A stretch of DNA of 19,998 nt, from NCBI GenBank assembly GCA_036403515.1, contig DASWQV010000051.1, forward strand, positions 1-19,998, written 5' to 3'. The position numbers and the translations under genes were made by a program. Below the pieces are notes generated by a model. The model searched no databases, was not told the origin of the DNA, and was given only the letters and a program-made list of their open reading frames with translations. The DNA comes from VRUE01 sp036403515 (GTDB lineage Bacteria; Actinomycetota; Thermoleophilia; Solirubrobacterales; 70-9). Shown in pieces: positions 1 through 6,837 of the stretch (position 1 is its first letter; each line of letters opens with the position of its first letter).

Positions 1-1
1 C

Positions 2-1180
2 TGGGTGATCCGCCAGGAGCGCGAGGGAGAGCCCAACGACGCCTTCCAGCTCGAGCAGATCGAGGTGCCCGAGCCCGGTCCCTTCGAGGTGATCGTGCGG
101 GTGATGGCGGCGGGGGTCAACTTCAACAACGTCTGGGCGGCCCTTGGCCTGCCGGTTTCGGTATTCGGCTACGGCGACCACCCCGAGCACGGCCACCACA
201 TCGGCGGCTCCGACGCCTCGGGGATCGTCTGGAAAGTTGGCGAGGGTGTCAGCAAGTGGAAGGTCGGCGACGAGGTCGTGATCAACCAGGGCCAGTACTC
301 ATACGAGGACATCGAGGTGCACGGGCTCGACCCGACCGCTTCTCCCAGTGGGCGCGCCTGGGGCTATGAGACCACCTGGGGATCCTTCGCTCAGTTCGCC
401 AAGGTGCAGGCCCAGCAATTGCTACCCCGGCCGCAGAACCTGAGCTGGGTCGAGGCCGCCTCCTATGGCCTCTCATACTTCACCGCCTACCGGATGCTGA
501 TCGACAAGTGCAAGCTGCAGGCCGGGCACAAGGTCTTGATCTGGGGTGCGGCGGGCGGCCTCGGAGTCTTCGCCACGCAGCTCTGCGCCACCGCCGGCGC
601 TGACGCCGTCGGCGTCGTCGGATCCGAGGAAAAGGCCGAGCTGGTCAAGCAGCTCGGCGCACTCGATTGCGTCGACCGCGGCGAGTTCGGCGAGATGATG
701 CGCAGTTCCGAGAACCTCGCCGACCCGGCGGCCGATCGGGAGCGCTTCAAGGCCTCCAAGGCCTTTGCCAAGCGGGTCAAATCGATTCTCGGCAGTCCCC
801 CCGACATCGTCTTTGAGCACGTCGGCCAGGCGACCTTCCCGACCTCGCTCTTCGTCTGCAAGCCCTTCGGCAAGGTCGTGATCTGCGGCGCGACCACTGG
901 CTTCCAGCTCGACTTCGACGCGCGCTACCTGTGGATGCGCCAGAAGCAGATCATCGGCTCGCACGGAGCGAACGCCTACCAGTCGATGCTGGCGAACAAG
1001 CTGATGGCGCAGGGCAAGATTCGCCCGGTGTTATGGCGGACGATGGGCTTCGCGGACGTTCCCCAGGCGCATCAGCTGATGTACGAAAACAAGCACCTGG
1101 GCAAGATTTCAGTCCTTGTCGGGGCCAAGTCAGAGGACGATGGCCGCAACGAAGACGGCCCCGGGGCGATCCGGATATAG
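2..1180 (+). CDS. ccr: Crotonyl-CoA carboxylase/reductase, 5'-truncated by the window edge
   Basis: This enzyme reductively carboxylates crotonyl-CoA with NADPH and CO2 to ethylmalonyl-CoA, the key step of the ethylmalonyl-CoA pathway and a source of polyketide extender units. The reading frame is open to the left edge (the codon at 2-4 is TGG), so the GTG at 5 is probably internal; by memory of family members about 40 residues are missing. Numbered from that GTG, the medium-chain dehydrogenase fold shows the nucleotide-binding GAAGGLG at 181-187. The CO2-pocket residues known from the family have matches: Asn in the VNFNN segment (39-41), Glu in WGYET (119-123) and His320 in GSHGAN. It resembles proteobacterial Ccr (WGYET, SFAQF, VQAQQL). 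The stop is followed 19 nt later by a hydrolase start, suggesting co-transcription. The family call is secure; the pathway role in this organism is inferred. Confidence 0.93.
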   Translation, partial: WVIRQEREGEPNDAFQLEQIEVPEPGPFEVIVRVMAAGVNFNNVWAALGLPVSVFGYGDHPEHGHHIGGSDASGIVWKVGEGVSKWKVGDEVVINQGQYSYEDIEVHGLDPTASPSGRAWGYETTWGSFAQFAKVQAQQLLPRPQNLSWVEAASYGLSYFTAYRMLIDKCKLQAGHKVLIWGAAGGLGVFATQLCATAGADAVGVVGSEEKAELVKQLGALDCVDRGEFGEMMRSSENLADPAADRERFKASKAFAKRVKSILGSPPDIVFEHVGQATFPTSLFVCKPFGKVVICGATTGFQLDFDARYLWMRQKQIIGSHGANAYQSMLANKLMAQGKIRPVLWRTMGFADVPQAHQLMYENKHLGKISVLVGAKSEDDGRNEDGPGAIRI

Positions 1181-1199
1181 CGGCAGCGAAGCGATCGAG

Positions 1200-1997
1200 A
1201 TGATTCTCAAGACCCGTCGCTGGGGACCAGCGAGTCCGCAAAGCATCGTCTGCGTGCACGGGGTGATGCAGAACGGGGGCGTGTTCGAGAAACTCGCCCA
1301 GCGCCTGGCCGGCGCCGGTCACTCGGTCCACGCCGTTGATCTCCGCGGCCACGGCGAGTCGGGCCGCGAGCCGCCATGGGATGCCGGCACCCATGTCGCC
1401 GATCTGCTCGAGACTCTGCAGGCGGCGGGGATCGGGCGGGCGAGCTGGATGGGGCACAGCTTCGGCGGGCGGCTGGTCGCGGAAGCCGCCGCGCGAGCTC
1501 CAGGGCGCAGCGATCGCCTCGTCCTGCTCGACCCGGGCCTTGAAGTGCCAGCCCAGATAGCGCTCCGAAGCGCCGAAATAGATCGCCTCGACTGGAGCTT
1601 TGCGACCGTGGACGGGGCGCTCAACGCGATGCTCTCCAGTGACTCCGTGGTCGCCGCGCCGCGCGAGGTGGTCGAGGCCTTCGTGCGCTCCGACGTCCGC
1701 AAGGGCGCCGACGGTCGCTATCGCTTCGGCTTCTGTCCCAGCGCGGCCGTGGTCGCCTGGAGCGAGATGTCTCGGCCGGCGCCGCCGGTCGCCCAGCTTC
1801 CGACCCTCGTCATTCGTGCCGCTGTGCCTCTGTTCCCGCCCGACAGTGCTCACGAGTCGCGCTATCTCGAAACGCTGGGAGATCTGCTCACCGTGACGAC
1901 CGTTCCCAACGGTCACAACGTCCTCTGGGAGTCTCCGGTGGAGACCGCGGAGGCGATCGAGCGCTTCCTCCGCGCCGCGGCGCCGAGCCTCGCCTAG
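1200..1997 (+). CDS. Alpha/beta-fold hydrolase
   Basis: A 265-residue protein with a complete alpha/beta hydrolase layout. The oxyanion strand-loop is IVCVHG (16-21), the nucleophile elbow is GHSFGG with Ser87, a second family signature is DLRGHGES (47-54), and the catalytic His is probably His239 in NGHNVLWE. No signal peptide is seen, so it should be cytoplasmic. The substrate cannot be told; esterase, lactonase or thioesterase are all possible. I chose the ATG at 1200 because the first core strand begins about 15 residues later and the gene then follows ccr without overlap. An ATG at 1140 (with AGAGGA only 2 nt upstream) and a TTG at 1116 would extend the protein into the end of ccr. Position right behind ccr suggests a shared transcript, but a role in acyl-CoA metabolism is only a guess. 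Confidence 0.85.
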   Translation: MILKTRRWGPASPQSIVCVHGVMQNGGVFEKLAQRLAGAGHSVHAVDLRGHGESGREPPWDAGTHVADLLETLQAAGIGRASWMGHSFGGRLVAEAAARAPGRSDRLVLLDPGLEVPAQIALRSAEIDRLDWSFATVDGALNAMLSSDSVVAAPREVVEAFVRSDVRKGADGRYRFGFCPSAAVVAWSEMSRPAPPVAQLPTLVIRAAVPLFPPDSAHESRYLETLGDLLTVTTVPNGHNVLWESPVETAEAIERFLRAAAPSLA

Positions 1998-2001
1998 GGG
2001 C

Positions 2002-2700
2002 TCAACCTCCGGGCCCGAGCTCGCAGGCGCGCGAGCGGCCGCGGCCCGGGCCGCCATCGCAGTAGTCCGAGCCACCGCCGCCGTAGAGCTGGTCACTGCC
2101 ACCGCCGCCGAGCAGGCGGTCGTCACCAGCTTCGCCATGGCAGCCGTCCTGGCCGTCGCCCATCAAGCATTCGTCCCGTCCCGGACCGCCCCAGCAGCCA
2201 TCGCTGCCGTTGTTCGTCCTGCAGTAGTCGTCGCCCGGGCCGCCGACGCAGTCGGTGTTGTCGGGGCCGGAGATGCAGACGTCGTCGCCACCGTTGCCGA
2301 TGCAGCGGTTGCGCGGCGAGCCCTGTGGATAGCACGTGTCCGCCTCGGCGTTGCCGATCAGCTTGTCTGAGCCGGAGCCCAGGTAGGCGGTCAGCGGGAC
2401 CGGCAGCGGGTCCAGCACCTCGAGCTTGTCATCGGCCGGGCCCATTTCGACCACCACCGAGGAGGCTTCCGCCAGCCGGCAGGAGGCCGCGGCGTAGCCG
2501 CGGGAAAGCCGGCAGCCGCTCGGCCTCTCGGCGGTCAGGCGCCCGTTGACGAGCAACTGACCACCGCTCATCGTCAGCCGCAGGTGCGAGCCCGAGTCGG
2601 CGCCGCGAATCAAGATGATCCCCCCCTGCGAGGAAGCCGAGCCCCCCAGCCCAAAGCAGGCCAGGGTGGCGACGGTAGCGGTGAGCAGGAGGCGTCGCAA
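2002..2700 (-). CDS. Secreted cysteine-rich RTX-like (calcium-binding nonapeptide) protein
   Basis: The 232-residue product has a signal peptide: Arg-Arg at 2-3, a hydrophobic core to about residue 20 and a likely cut near SASSQ (21-25). Residues 30-105 are an uncharacterised beta-rich region with Cys63 and Cys74. From about 107 to 220 run RTX-type nonapeptides of the form GGxGxDxUx, for example GGPGDDYC and GGGGSDQL, which in known proteins form a Ca2+-binding beta-roll. Unusually the U position is Cys in seven consecutive repeats (133, 142, 151, 160, 169, 178, 187), then Leu twice, then Cys214. The start is a TTG, 2 nt after the stop of the STAS gene, so translation is probably coupled; no good Shine-Dalgarno is visible. 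Last gene of the minus-strand cluster. No catalytic domain was found; the role, perhaps cell surface or matrix, is unknown. Confidence 0.82.
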   Translation of the reverse strand: MRRLLLTATVATLACFGLGGSASSQGGIILIRGADSGSHLRLTMSGGQLLVNGRLTAERPSGCRLSRGYAAASCRLAEASSVVVEMGPADDKLEVLDPLPVPLTAYLGSGSDKLIGNAEADTCYPQGSPRNRCIGNGGDDVCISGPDNTDCVGGPGDDYCRTNNGSDGCWGGPGRDECLMGDGQDGCHGEAGDDRLLGGGGSDQLYGGGGSDYCDGGPGRGRSRACELGPGG

Positions 2701-2702
2701 GC

Positions 2703-3047
2703 TCAGCCGCGCAGACGGGCTAGCGCGTCTTCGCGGCTGGCGTCGGTTGGGATCGTCGACTCGAGGCCGGTGATGTCGAGCACCCGCTTGACCTGGTTGT
2801 CAACGCCGCAGAGGGAGAAGCGATCTTCGATCGCTTGCCAGGCCTTGACGATCAGGGCGATCCCGGTCGAATCGATGAATTCACAGCGGCTCAGGTCGAT
2901 CAGCAGGCTTGCGTCGGGCGCCGAAAGGGGCGCCTCCAGTTGATGCTCGAGCTCGACCGCCGTGTTCATGTCCAGCTCGCCCTCGACCTGGATCACGAAC
3001 ACGCCCTGGCTCTGCTCGCTGCGAACTTTGAACGGCGCGGGAGTCAA
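2703..3047 (-). CDS. STAS-domain anti-sigma factor antagonist (SpoIIAA/RsbV-like)
   Basis: A 114-residue single STAS domain. The family sign is the strand-loop-helix around CEFIDSTGIALI (55-66), where Ser60 is the residue phosphorylated by a partner anti-sigma kinase in SpoIIAA/RsbV proteins. The N-terminal strands VFVIQVEGELD (17-26) and the end-on helix are also typical, and the length matches free-standing antagonists. When unphosphorylated such proteins bind the anti-sigma factor and release the sigma factor. No anti-sigma kinase or sigma gene lies in the window, so its partner is elsewhere. The start is a TTG (positions 3047-3045); no ATG or GTG lies close enough upstream without a stop, and the next Met (27) would remove the first strand. 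It lies between a winged-helix-like gene and the RTX-like gene. Confidence 0.87.
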   Translation of the reverse strand: MTPAPFKVRSEQSQGVFVIQVEGELDMNTAVELEHQLEAPLSAPDASLLIDLSRCEFIDSTGIALIVKAWQAIEDRFSLCGVDNQVKRVLDITGLESTIPTDASREDALARLRG

Positions 3048-3094
3048 CGCGGTCGCGATGGTACTGGAGCCCGTCCCGGCGCCCGAGCCCCCTT

Positions 3095-3364
3095 TCAGCC
3101 AAGCAGCTGGTCGAAGCGCAGCGCGGCACGCGTCGGCAGGACGAGCGAATCGCTGCGATGCAGCAGGCCGGCGCCGGCGAGATCGCGGACAGCGCGCTCG
3201 ATCGCGTCGCGCTGGCCAAAGGAATCTTGGTCGGGGTCGAGTTCGCGGACCAGCTCCTCGACTGTGATCGCGGTGGGGTGGAGGGCGAGAACGTGCTGCA
3301 GGACAACGGACTCCTGTGCCCGGTCCTCGTCAACGGTCTTGCGGATGTCGTCCCTTTGCCCCAC
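3095..3364 (-). CDS. Small winged-helix-like protein of unknown function
   Basis: An 89-residue soluble protein starting with GTG. I do not recognise a named family. The pattern of helices (RAQESVVLQHVLAL, then ITVEELVRELD, then DAIERAVRDLAGAGLLHRSD, then a short hydrophobic strand SLVLPTRAALR) fits a single winged helix-turn-helix, with the RDAIERAVRDLAGAGLL segment as the recognition helix. It starts 22 nt after the ArsR-like gene and ends 47 nt before the STAS gene, all on the same strand, so it is likely part of one transcript. It could be a second DNA-binding regulator or a protein-protein adaptor. Coding status is supported by the intact frame, the compact operon spacing and the protein-like composition. 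Confidence 0.68.
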   Translation of the reverse strand: MGQRDDIRKTVDEDRAQESVVLQHVLALHPTAITVEELVRELDPDQDSFGQRDAIERAVRDLAGAGLLHRSDSLVLPTRAALRFDQLLG

Positions 3365-3386
3365 GCTTGCCTACATAAGAGAGCCG

Positions 3387-3722
3387 TCAGTCTTTCTCTT
3401 CCCCCCGGGAGGGTTTTTTCTTCGGCCGGCCCTTGTTCGTCCTCAGTGCCGTGCGCGCCCACTGGGCCCTGATCGCGAGCCGGTAGAAGTGCTGAGTCGA
3501 GCCGCGGACCTGCTTCATCCGCACCAGCCTGATCGCCTCGCATTCGACCAGCACCCTGACGTGGTAGCTGAGCGCGCTGAGCGGCTCGTCGAGGCTGGCG
3601 GAGAGCTCGAGGGGGCTTATCTCACCACCCTGCTCGATCATCTTGCGCAGGATCCGTCGGCGCAGCGGATGCCCGAGCGCCGTGAAGAGGTCGTTCGCCT
3701 TGTCGCCGCCTCCCGTTGCCAT
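3387..3722 (-). CDS. ArsR-like winged helix-turn-helix transcriptional regulator
   Basis: A 111-residue regulator starting at the ATG 3722-3720. The opening NDLFTALGHPLRRRILRKM (10-28) is the usual first helix of ArsR/HTH_20 proteins; the HTH runs about 34-62 (SPLELSASLDEPLSALSYHV), followed by the wing RLVRMKQVRGSTQHFYRL (65-82) and a lysine-rich tail (KGRPKKKPS). The metal-binding cysteine motif of the metal-sensing ArsR proteins is absent; Cys61 is the only cysteine. It is therefore more likely to sense something else or to act by dimer binding. An upstream start at 3782 would add 20 residues with no family support and would remove the promoter seen at 3730-3758. First gene of a four-gene minus-strand cluster; autoregulation is plausible. 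Confidence 0.85.
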   Translation of the reverse strand: MATGGGDKANDLFTALGHPLRRRILRKMIEQGGEISPLELSASLDEPLSALSYHVRVLVECEAIRLVRMKQVRGSTQHFYRLAIRAQWARTALRTNKGRPKKKPSRGEEKD

Positions 3723-3729
3723 GGCGAGC

Positions 3730-3758
3730 AATATAGAGCAAACGAAATGTATTGTCTG
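3730..3758 (-). promoter_or_regulatory. Putative sigma70-type promoter giving a leaderless arsR-like mRNA
   Basis: Read on the minus strand, CAGACA (3758-3753) and TATATT (3735-3730) are separated by 17 nt; they match the -35 (last four bases GACA) and the TANNNT -10 consensus. Seven bases separate the -10 from the ATG, which places the expected start of transcription on or next to the start codon. This is one of the few AT-rich patches in the window. A weak inverted pair CAATA...TATTG overlaps it and could be an operator. Confidence 0.5.
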
Positions 3759-3823
3759 TAGGCGCTTTGTCTTCGAGCACAAGATTTTGCAGCGCGCCGT
3801 GCCCGGAGGCGTTGCGGATGGGC

Positions 3824-5716
3824 TCAGGCGTCCTCGCGGACGCCGCCCATCTCGGTGAAGACGGCGGTCGGACCGCCGTCGTCACGCTGCTCATCGGCGA
3901 TTACGTGCGAGACCGCGTTGATCAGTGCCAGGTGGGTGAAGGCCTGGGGGAAGTTGCCGAGGTGGCGGCCGCTCGGCGCGTCGAGCTCCTCGGCGTAGAG
4001 GTCGAGCCAGCCGGCCGCCTCCAGCAATCGCTCGCAGAGCGCCCGCGCCTGCACCGCCTCGCCGATCTCCGAGAGGGCCGAGACGAGCCAGAAGGAGCAG
4101 ATCAAGAAGGTTCCCTCTTCGCCGCTCAGCCCGTCGTCGGTCTCCTCCACCCTGTAGCGCAGGACGAGCCCGTGCTGGCTCAGCTGATCGCGGATCGCTT
4201 CGACGGTGGCACAGACCCGCGGGTCGTCCGCCGGCAGGAAGCGCAGCAGCGGGATCAGCAGGGTGGAGGCATCCAGGGCATCGGTCTCGTAGTGCTGGCG
4301 GAAGACGCCGTCGCGCACGCCGCGCTCGAGGATCTCCGCCTTCATCTTTGCCGCCGTCTCTTCCCACGGCTCGGCGACCTCCTCGAAGCCGAGGCCCTTG
4401 GCGAGGCGGGCGCCGCGGTCGACCGCGACCCAGATCATCAGCTTCGAGGAGACGTAGTGCTGGGGCTTGCCACGCGACTCCCAGATCCCCTGGTCGCGGC
4501 TCGGCCAGGCCTCGATCGCCGCTTCCACCTGGTAGCGGATCAGCTGCCGGTCGGCCGGTGTGCCGCTGCCGCGCAGCGCCTTTTCGTGCAGGTAGATCGA
4601 GTCGAGCAGGGCGCCCCAGACGTCGTTTTGGCGCTGGTCGAAGGCGCCGTTGCCGATCCGCACCGGGCTGGCGCCGCCGTAGCCGCCGAGATGGTCCAGC
4701 GTGCGCTCGGTCAGGTCGCGCTCGCCGCCGATCCCGTACATGATCTGCAGGTCGGGGTTGTCCTTGCAGACGTCGAGGATGAAGCGCATGAAATCGCGCG
4801 CCTCCTGGTCGAAGCCGAGCGTGTGCAGGGCCCAGAGGCTGAAGGTCGAGTCGCGGATCCAGCTGTAGCGGTAGTCCCAGTTGCGTTCGCCGCCGGGGGT
4901 CTCGGGCAGCGAGGTTGTGGGCGCGGCCACCAGGGCGCCGGTCGGCGTGTAGGTGAGGCCCTTCAGCACCAGCGCCGAGCGCTGCAGGTGGATCCGCCAG
5001 GGGTGGTCGGGGAAGTTGCCGGCGCGCAGCCAGTTGCGCCAGAACTCTTCGGTCGAGTCGAGCCGCTCCAACGCCTCGGGAGCGCTGCGAGGACCGAGCC
5101 TGCCGTCACCCCACGTGACGGCGCAGAAGCCGCTCTCGTCCTCGCGCAGGCGCAGGGTGCCGCGGGCGGCGCCGTCGCCGAGCGTCAGCTCCATGTCGCT
5201 GGTCAGGCGCAGCTCCGTCCCATCGCTGCCGAGCGCGACCGCTTCTCCCAGCTCGCCGCCGCTCCAGCGCGCCCGCTCGGCGCCGTAGGCGAAGCGTGGC
5301 AGGCAGTCCATCTCGATCTCCACCTCGCCGTCGACACAGGTCACCAGGCGCAGCAGCGAGCTGTCGGATTCGTGCGCGGTCTGCGGACGGCCGCCTTCGC
5401 CTCCCTCCGGCGCCCACTCGCCGATCGAGAGCATGTCGTGGGTGACGAGCCATCCCGTCTCGGTGACCCAGGTCGTCTCGATCACCAGCGTGCCGGGCTC
5501 GTAGCGGCGGCTGATCGGCACGACGACGCCTTTCGGGGCGACCTTGAAGTGGCCGGCGCCACGGTCCAGCAGGGCGCCGAAGGCGCTGGGGGAGTCGAAG
5601 CGCGGCAGGCACAGCCACTCGACCGAGCCGTCGTAGGAGACCAGCGCGCTGGTGTGGCAATCGGAGAGGAAGCCGTAGCCACCGATCGGCGGGAAACGAG
5701 GGTCGGCGGCGCTCAT
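3824..5716 (-). CDS. Glycoside hydrolase family 15 protein (glucoamylase or trehalase type)
   Basis: A 630-residue cytoplasmic enzyme of the GH15 type, which cleaves terminal alpha-linked glucose from glucans or splits trehalose by inversion. The N-terminal beta-sandwich opens with IGGYGFLSDCHTSALVS and SVEWLCLPRFDSPSAFG, as in actinobacterial members. The (alpha/alpha)6 domain shows NWDYRYSWIRDST (279-291), the general-acid segment DQGIWESRG with Glu413, and LGNFPQAFTHLALINAV near 586-602. I chose the ATG at 5716 because homologous proteins start shortly before the GYGFLSDCH segment; in-frame GTGs at 5719, 5740 and 5755 are alternatives. It is transcribed divergently from ctaG with only 58 nt between them. 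Substrate choice between trehalose and maltodextrin cannot be made from motifs alone. Confidence 0.92.
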   Translation of the reverse strand: MSAADPRFPPIGGYGFLSDCHTSALVSYDGSVEWLCLPRFDSPSAFGALLDRGAGHFKVAPKGVVVPISRRYEPGTLVIETTWVTETGWLVTHDMLSIGEWAPEGGEGGRPQTAHESDSSLLRLVTCVDGEVEIEMDCLPRFAYGAERARWSGGELGEAVALGSDGTELRLTSDMELTLGDGAARGTLRLREDESGFCAVTWGDGRLGPRSAPEALERLDSTEEFWRNWLRAGNFPDHPWRIHLQRSALVLKGLTYTPTGALVAAPTTSLPETPGGERNWDYRYSWIRDSTFSLWALHTLGFDQEARDFMRFILDVCKDNPDLQIMYGIGGERDLTERTLDHLGGYGGASPVRIGNGAFDQRQNDVWGALLDSIYLHEKALRGSGTPADRQLIRYQVEAAIEAWPSRDQGIWESRGKPQHYVSSKLMIWVAVDRGARLAKGLGFEEVAEPWEETAAKMKAEILERGVRDGVFRQHYETDALDASTLLIPLLRFLPADDPRVCATVEAIRDQLSQHGLVLRYRVEETDDGLSGEEGTFLICSFWLVSALSEIGEAVQARALCERLLEAAGWLDLYAEELDAPSGRHLGNFPQAFTHLALINAVSHVIADEQRDDGGPTAVFTEMGGVREDA

Positions 5717-5774
5717 CACGCAGGCTCGCGCCCCAATCCCCACGGATTCGAGCACCCGGAAGTCACCGTGGCGA

Positions 5775-6704
5775 TTGGCGCACTCACAGCCATGGCAAGC
5801 TACCAGTGTGAGCTTGCCGTTCGCGCACGTCAGCGGCGCCTTTGCCCCGATCGAGGTATTCCCGATCACGATCGCCGGCATCCTTTACTGGGGGCGGGCG
5901 AGGACCCTCTCTTGGGACAACCGTTCCGTCCCCCTCTGGCGCCAGATCTGCTTCGGCGCCGGGCTGCTGATCATCTCGGTCGCCCTCTTCAGCCCGATCG
6001 GGCACATCGCCGAGGAGCTCGTCATCGCCCACATGGTCGAGCACCTCCTGATCGGCGACGTCGCCTCGCTGCTGCTGGTCCTCGGCCTGACCAAGTCGTT
6101 GCTGCAGCCGATCCTCGCGATCCGCGCCTTCAACCGCCTCCAGGTCCTCACCCATCCCGCCGTCGCCTTCCCGCTCTGGGCGCTCAACTTCTACCTTTGG
6201 CATGTGCCGGCGCTCTATGACGCCGCCTATGGCACGGCGCCGCTGCACGCGCTCGAGCATACGACCTTCCTTTTCTTCGGCTGCTTGATGTGGATGCCGG
6301 TCTTCGGCCCCCTGCCCAAGCCGCGCTGGTTCGGCGCCGCCTGGAAGGTCGCCTACGTGATCGGCGTCCGCTTCGCCAGCGCGATCCTCGGCAACGTGCT
6401 GATGTGGTCCGGCACGGTCCTCTACCCGATCTACCGGCCCGGCGAGCGCTACTGGGGAATCTCCGCGATGGGGGACCAGAGCACCGCCGGCGCGATCATG
6501 ATGGTCGAGGGCACGTTCCTGGCCCTCGGCGTGCTCGCCTGGATCTTCCTCGAGGTCGCCCGGGAAGGGACCGAGAAGCAGCGCCTGCTCGACCTCGCCC
6601 ACGACAGCGGCTTTGCCCTCGACGAGGCGCGTGCCCAGCGCGCCGTGGCCGCGGGACACGGGGCCCGGCTGGAAGAACGGATTGTCGGCGATGACCACGT
6701 TTAG
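5775..6704 (+). CDS. ctaG: Cytochrome c oxidase assembly factor CtaG (caa3_CtaG family)
   Basis: A polytopic membrane protein of 309 residues with about seven hydrophobic helices. It has the histidine-bearing motifs of the caa3-type CtaG family: VIAHMVEHLLIGD, LWALNFYLWHVPALYDAAY, and HALEHTTFLFFGCLMW, followed by GNVLMWSGTVLYPIY and a helix ending in AWIFLEVAREG. These proteins are thought to help copper delivery and assembly of cytochrome oxidase; this family is different from Cox11. A charged cytoplasmic tail (about 45 residues) ends the protein. The start is uncertain: TTG at 5775 is the most upstream, GTG at 5808 and TTG at 5814 are possible, and none has a clear Shine-Dalgarno. The last codons overlap a 36-residue ORF. 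Confidence 0.86.
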   Translation: MAHSQPWQATSVSLPFAHVSGAFAPIEVFPITIAGILYWGRARTLSWDNRSVPLWRQICFGAGLLIISVALFSPIGHIAEELVIAHMVEHLLIGDVASLLLVLGLTKSLLQPILAIRAFNRLQVLTHPAVAFPLWALNFYLWHVPALYDAAYGTAPLHALEHTTFLFFGCLMWMPVFGPLPKPRWFGAAWKVAYVIGVRFASAILGNVLMWSGTVLYPIYRPGERYWGISAMGDQSTAGAIMMVEGTFLALGVLAWIFLEVAREGTEKQRLLDLAHDSGFALDEARAQRAVAAGHGARLEERIVGDDHV

Positions 6705-6801
6705 GGCGTGGCTCGTGACGGGACCGCTAGGCCGCGGCGCGGCCTTCGCGATCGACTTCGCCGTCGCGATCCGCACCGGCCTCGCCCAGCGTCGCCGCTA
6801 G
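6691..6801 (+). CDS. Small conserved-looking hydrophobic protein (36 aa)
   Basis: An ATG-started ORF overlaps the end of ctaG by 14 nt and ends before tig. The product begins MTTFRAWLVTGPLGRGAAF and continues with one hydrophobic stretch, ending in basic AQRRR, so it could be a single-pass or membrane-associated peptide. I do not recognise a named family. Support for coding is the overlap arrangement typical of translational coupling, the protein-like composition with a Trp-Leu-Val-Thr-Gly-Pro-Leu-Gly motif, and the positive residues flanking the hydrophobic part. A longer in-frame start at 6613 would lie inside ctaG and looks like shadow sequence. Confidence 0.5.
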   Translation: MTTFRAWLVTGPLGRGAAFAIDFAVAIRTGLAQRRR

Positions 6802-6822
6802 GACCGGCCGAGGCGATTCCTC

Positions 6823-6828
6823 TAGGGT
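6823..6828 (+). promoter_or_regulatory. Putative -10 element (TAGGGT) of tig
   Basis: TAGGGT fits TANNNT and lies 9 nt before the TTG start of tig, so transcription would start close to the start codon. There is no Shine-Dalgarno in between. No convincing -35 is visible. Listed because the same arrangement precedes five other genes here. Confidence 0.35.
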
Positions 6829-6837
6829 CCCGTCTCC

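Noticed and set aside
2640..2700. Possible lipobox (TLAC) in the RTX-like protein signal
   Set aside because: Residues before Cys15 do not fit the usual Leu-Ala/Ser-Gly/Ala-Cys order, and the hydrophobic part continues after it; a normal signal peptidase cut fits better.
3402..3419. C-rich/G-rich stretch followed by TTTTTT, resembling a plus-strand intrinsic terminator
   Set aside because: It encodes the lysine-rich tail of the ArsR-like protein on the minus strand, and no plus-strand gene ends there. The stem is poor.
3752..6220. Very long plus-strand reading frame opposite the GH15 gene
   Set aside because: It is antisense to a clear GH15 enzyme and its product has no domain logic. Long open antisense frames are expected in high-GC DNA.
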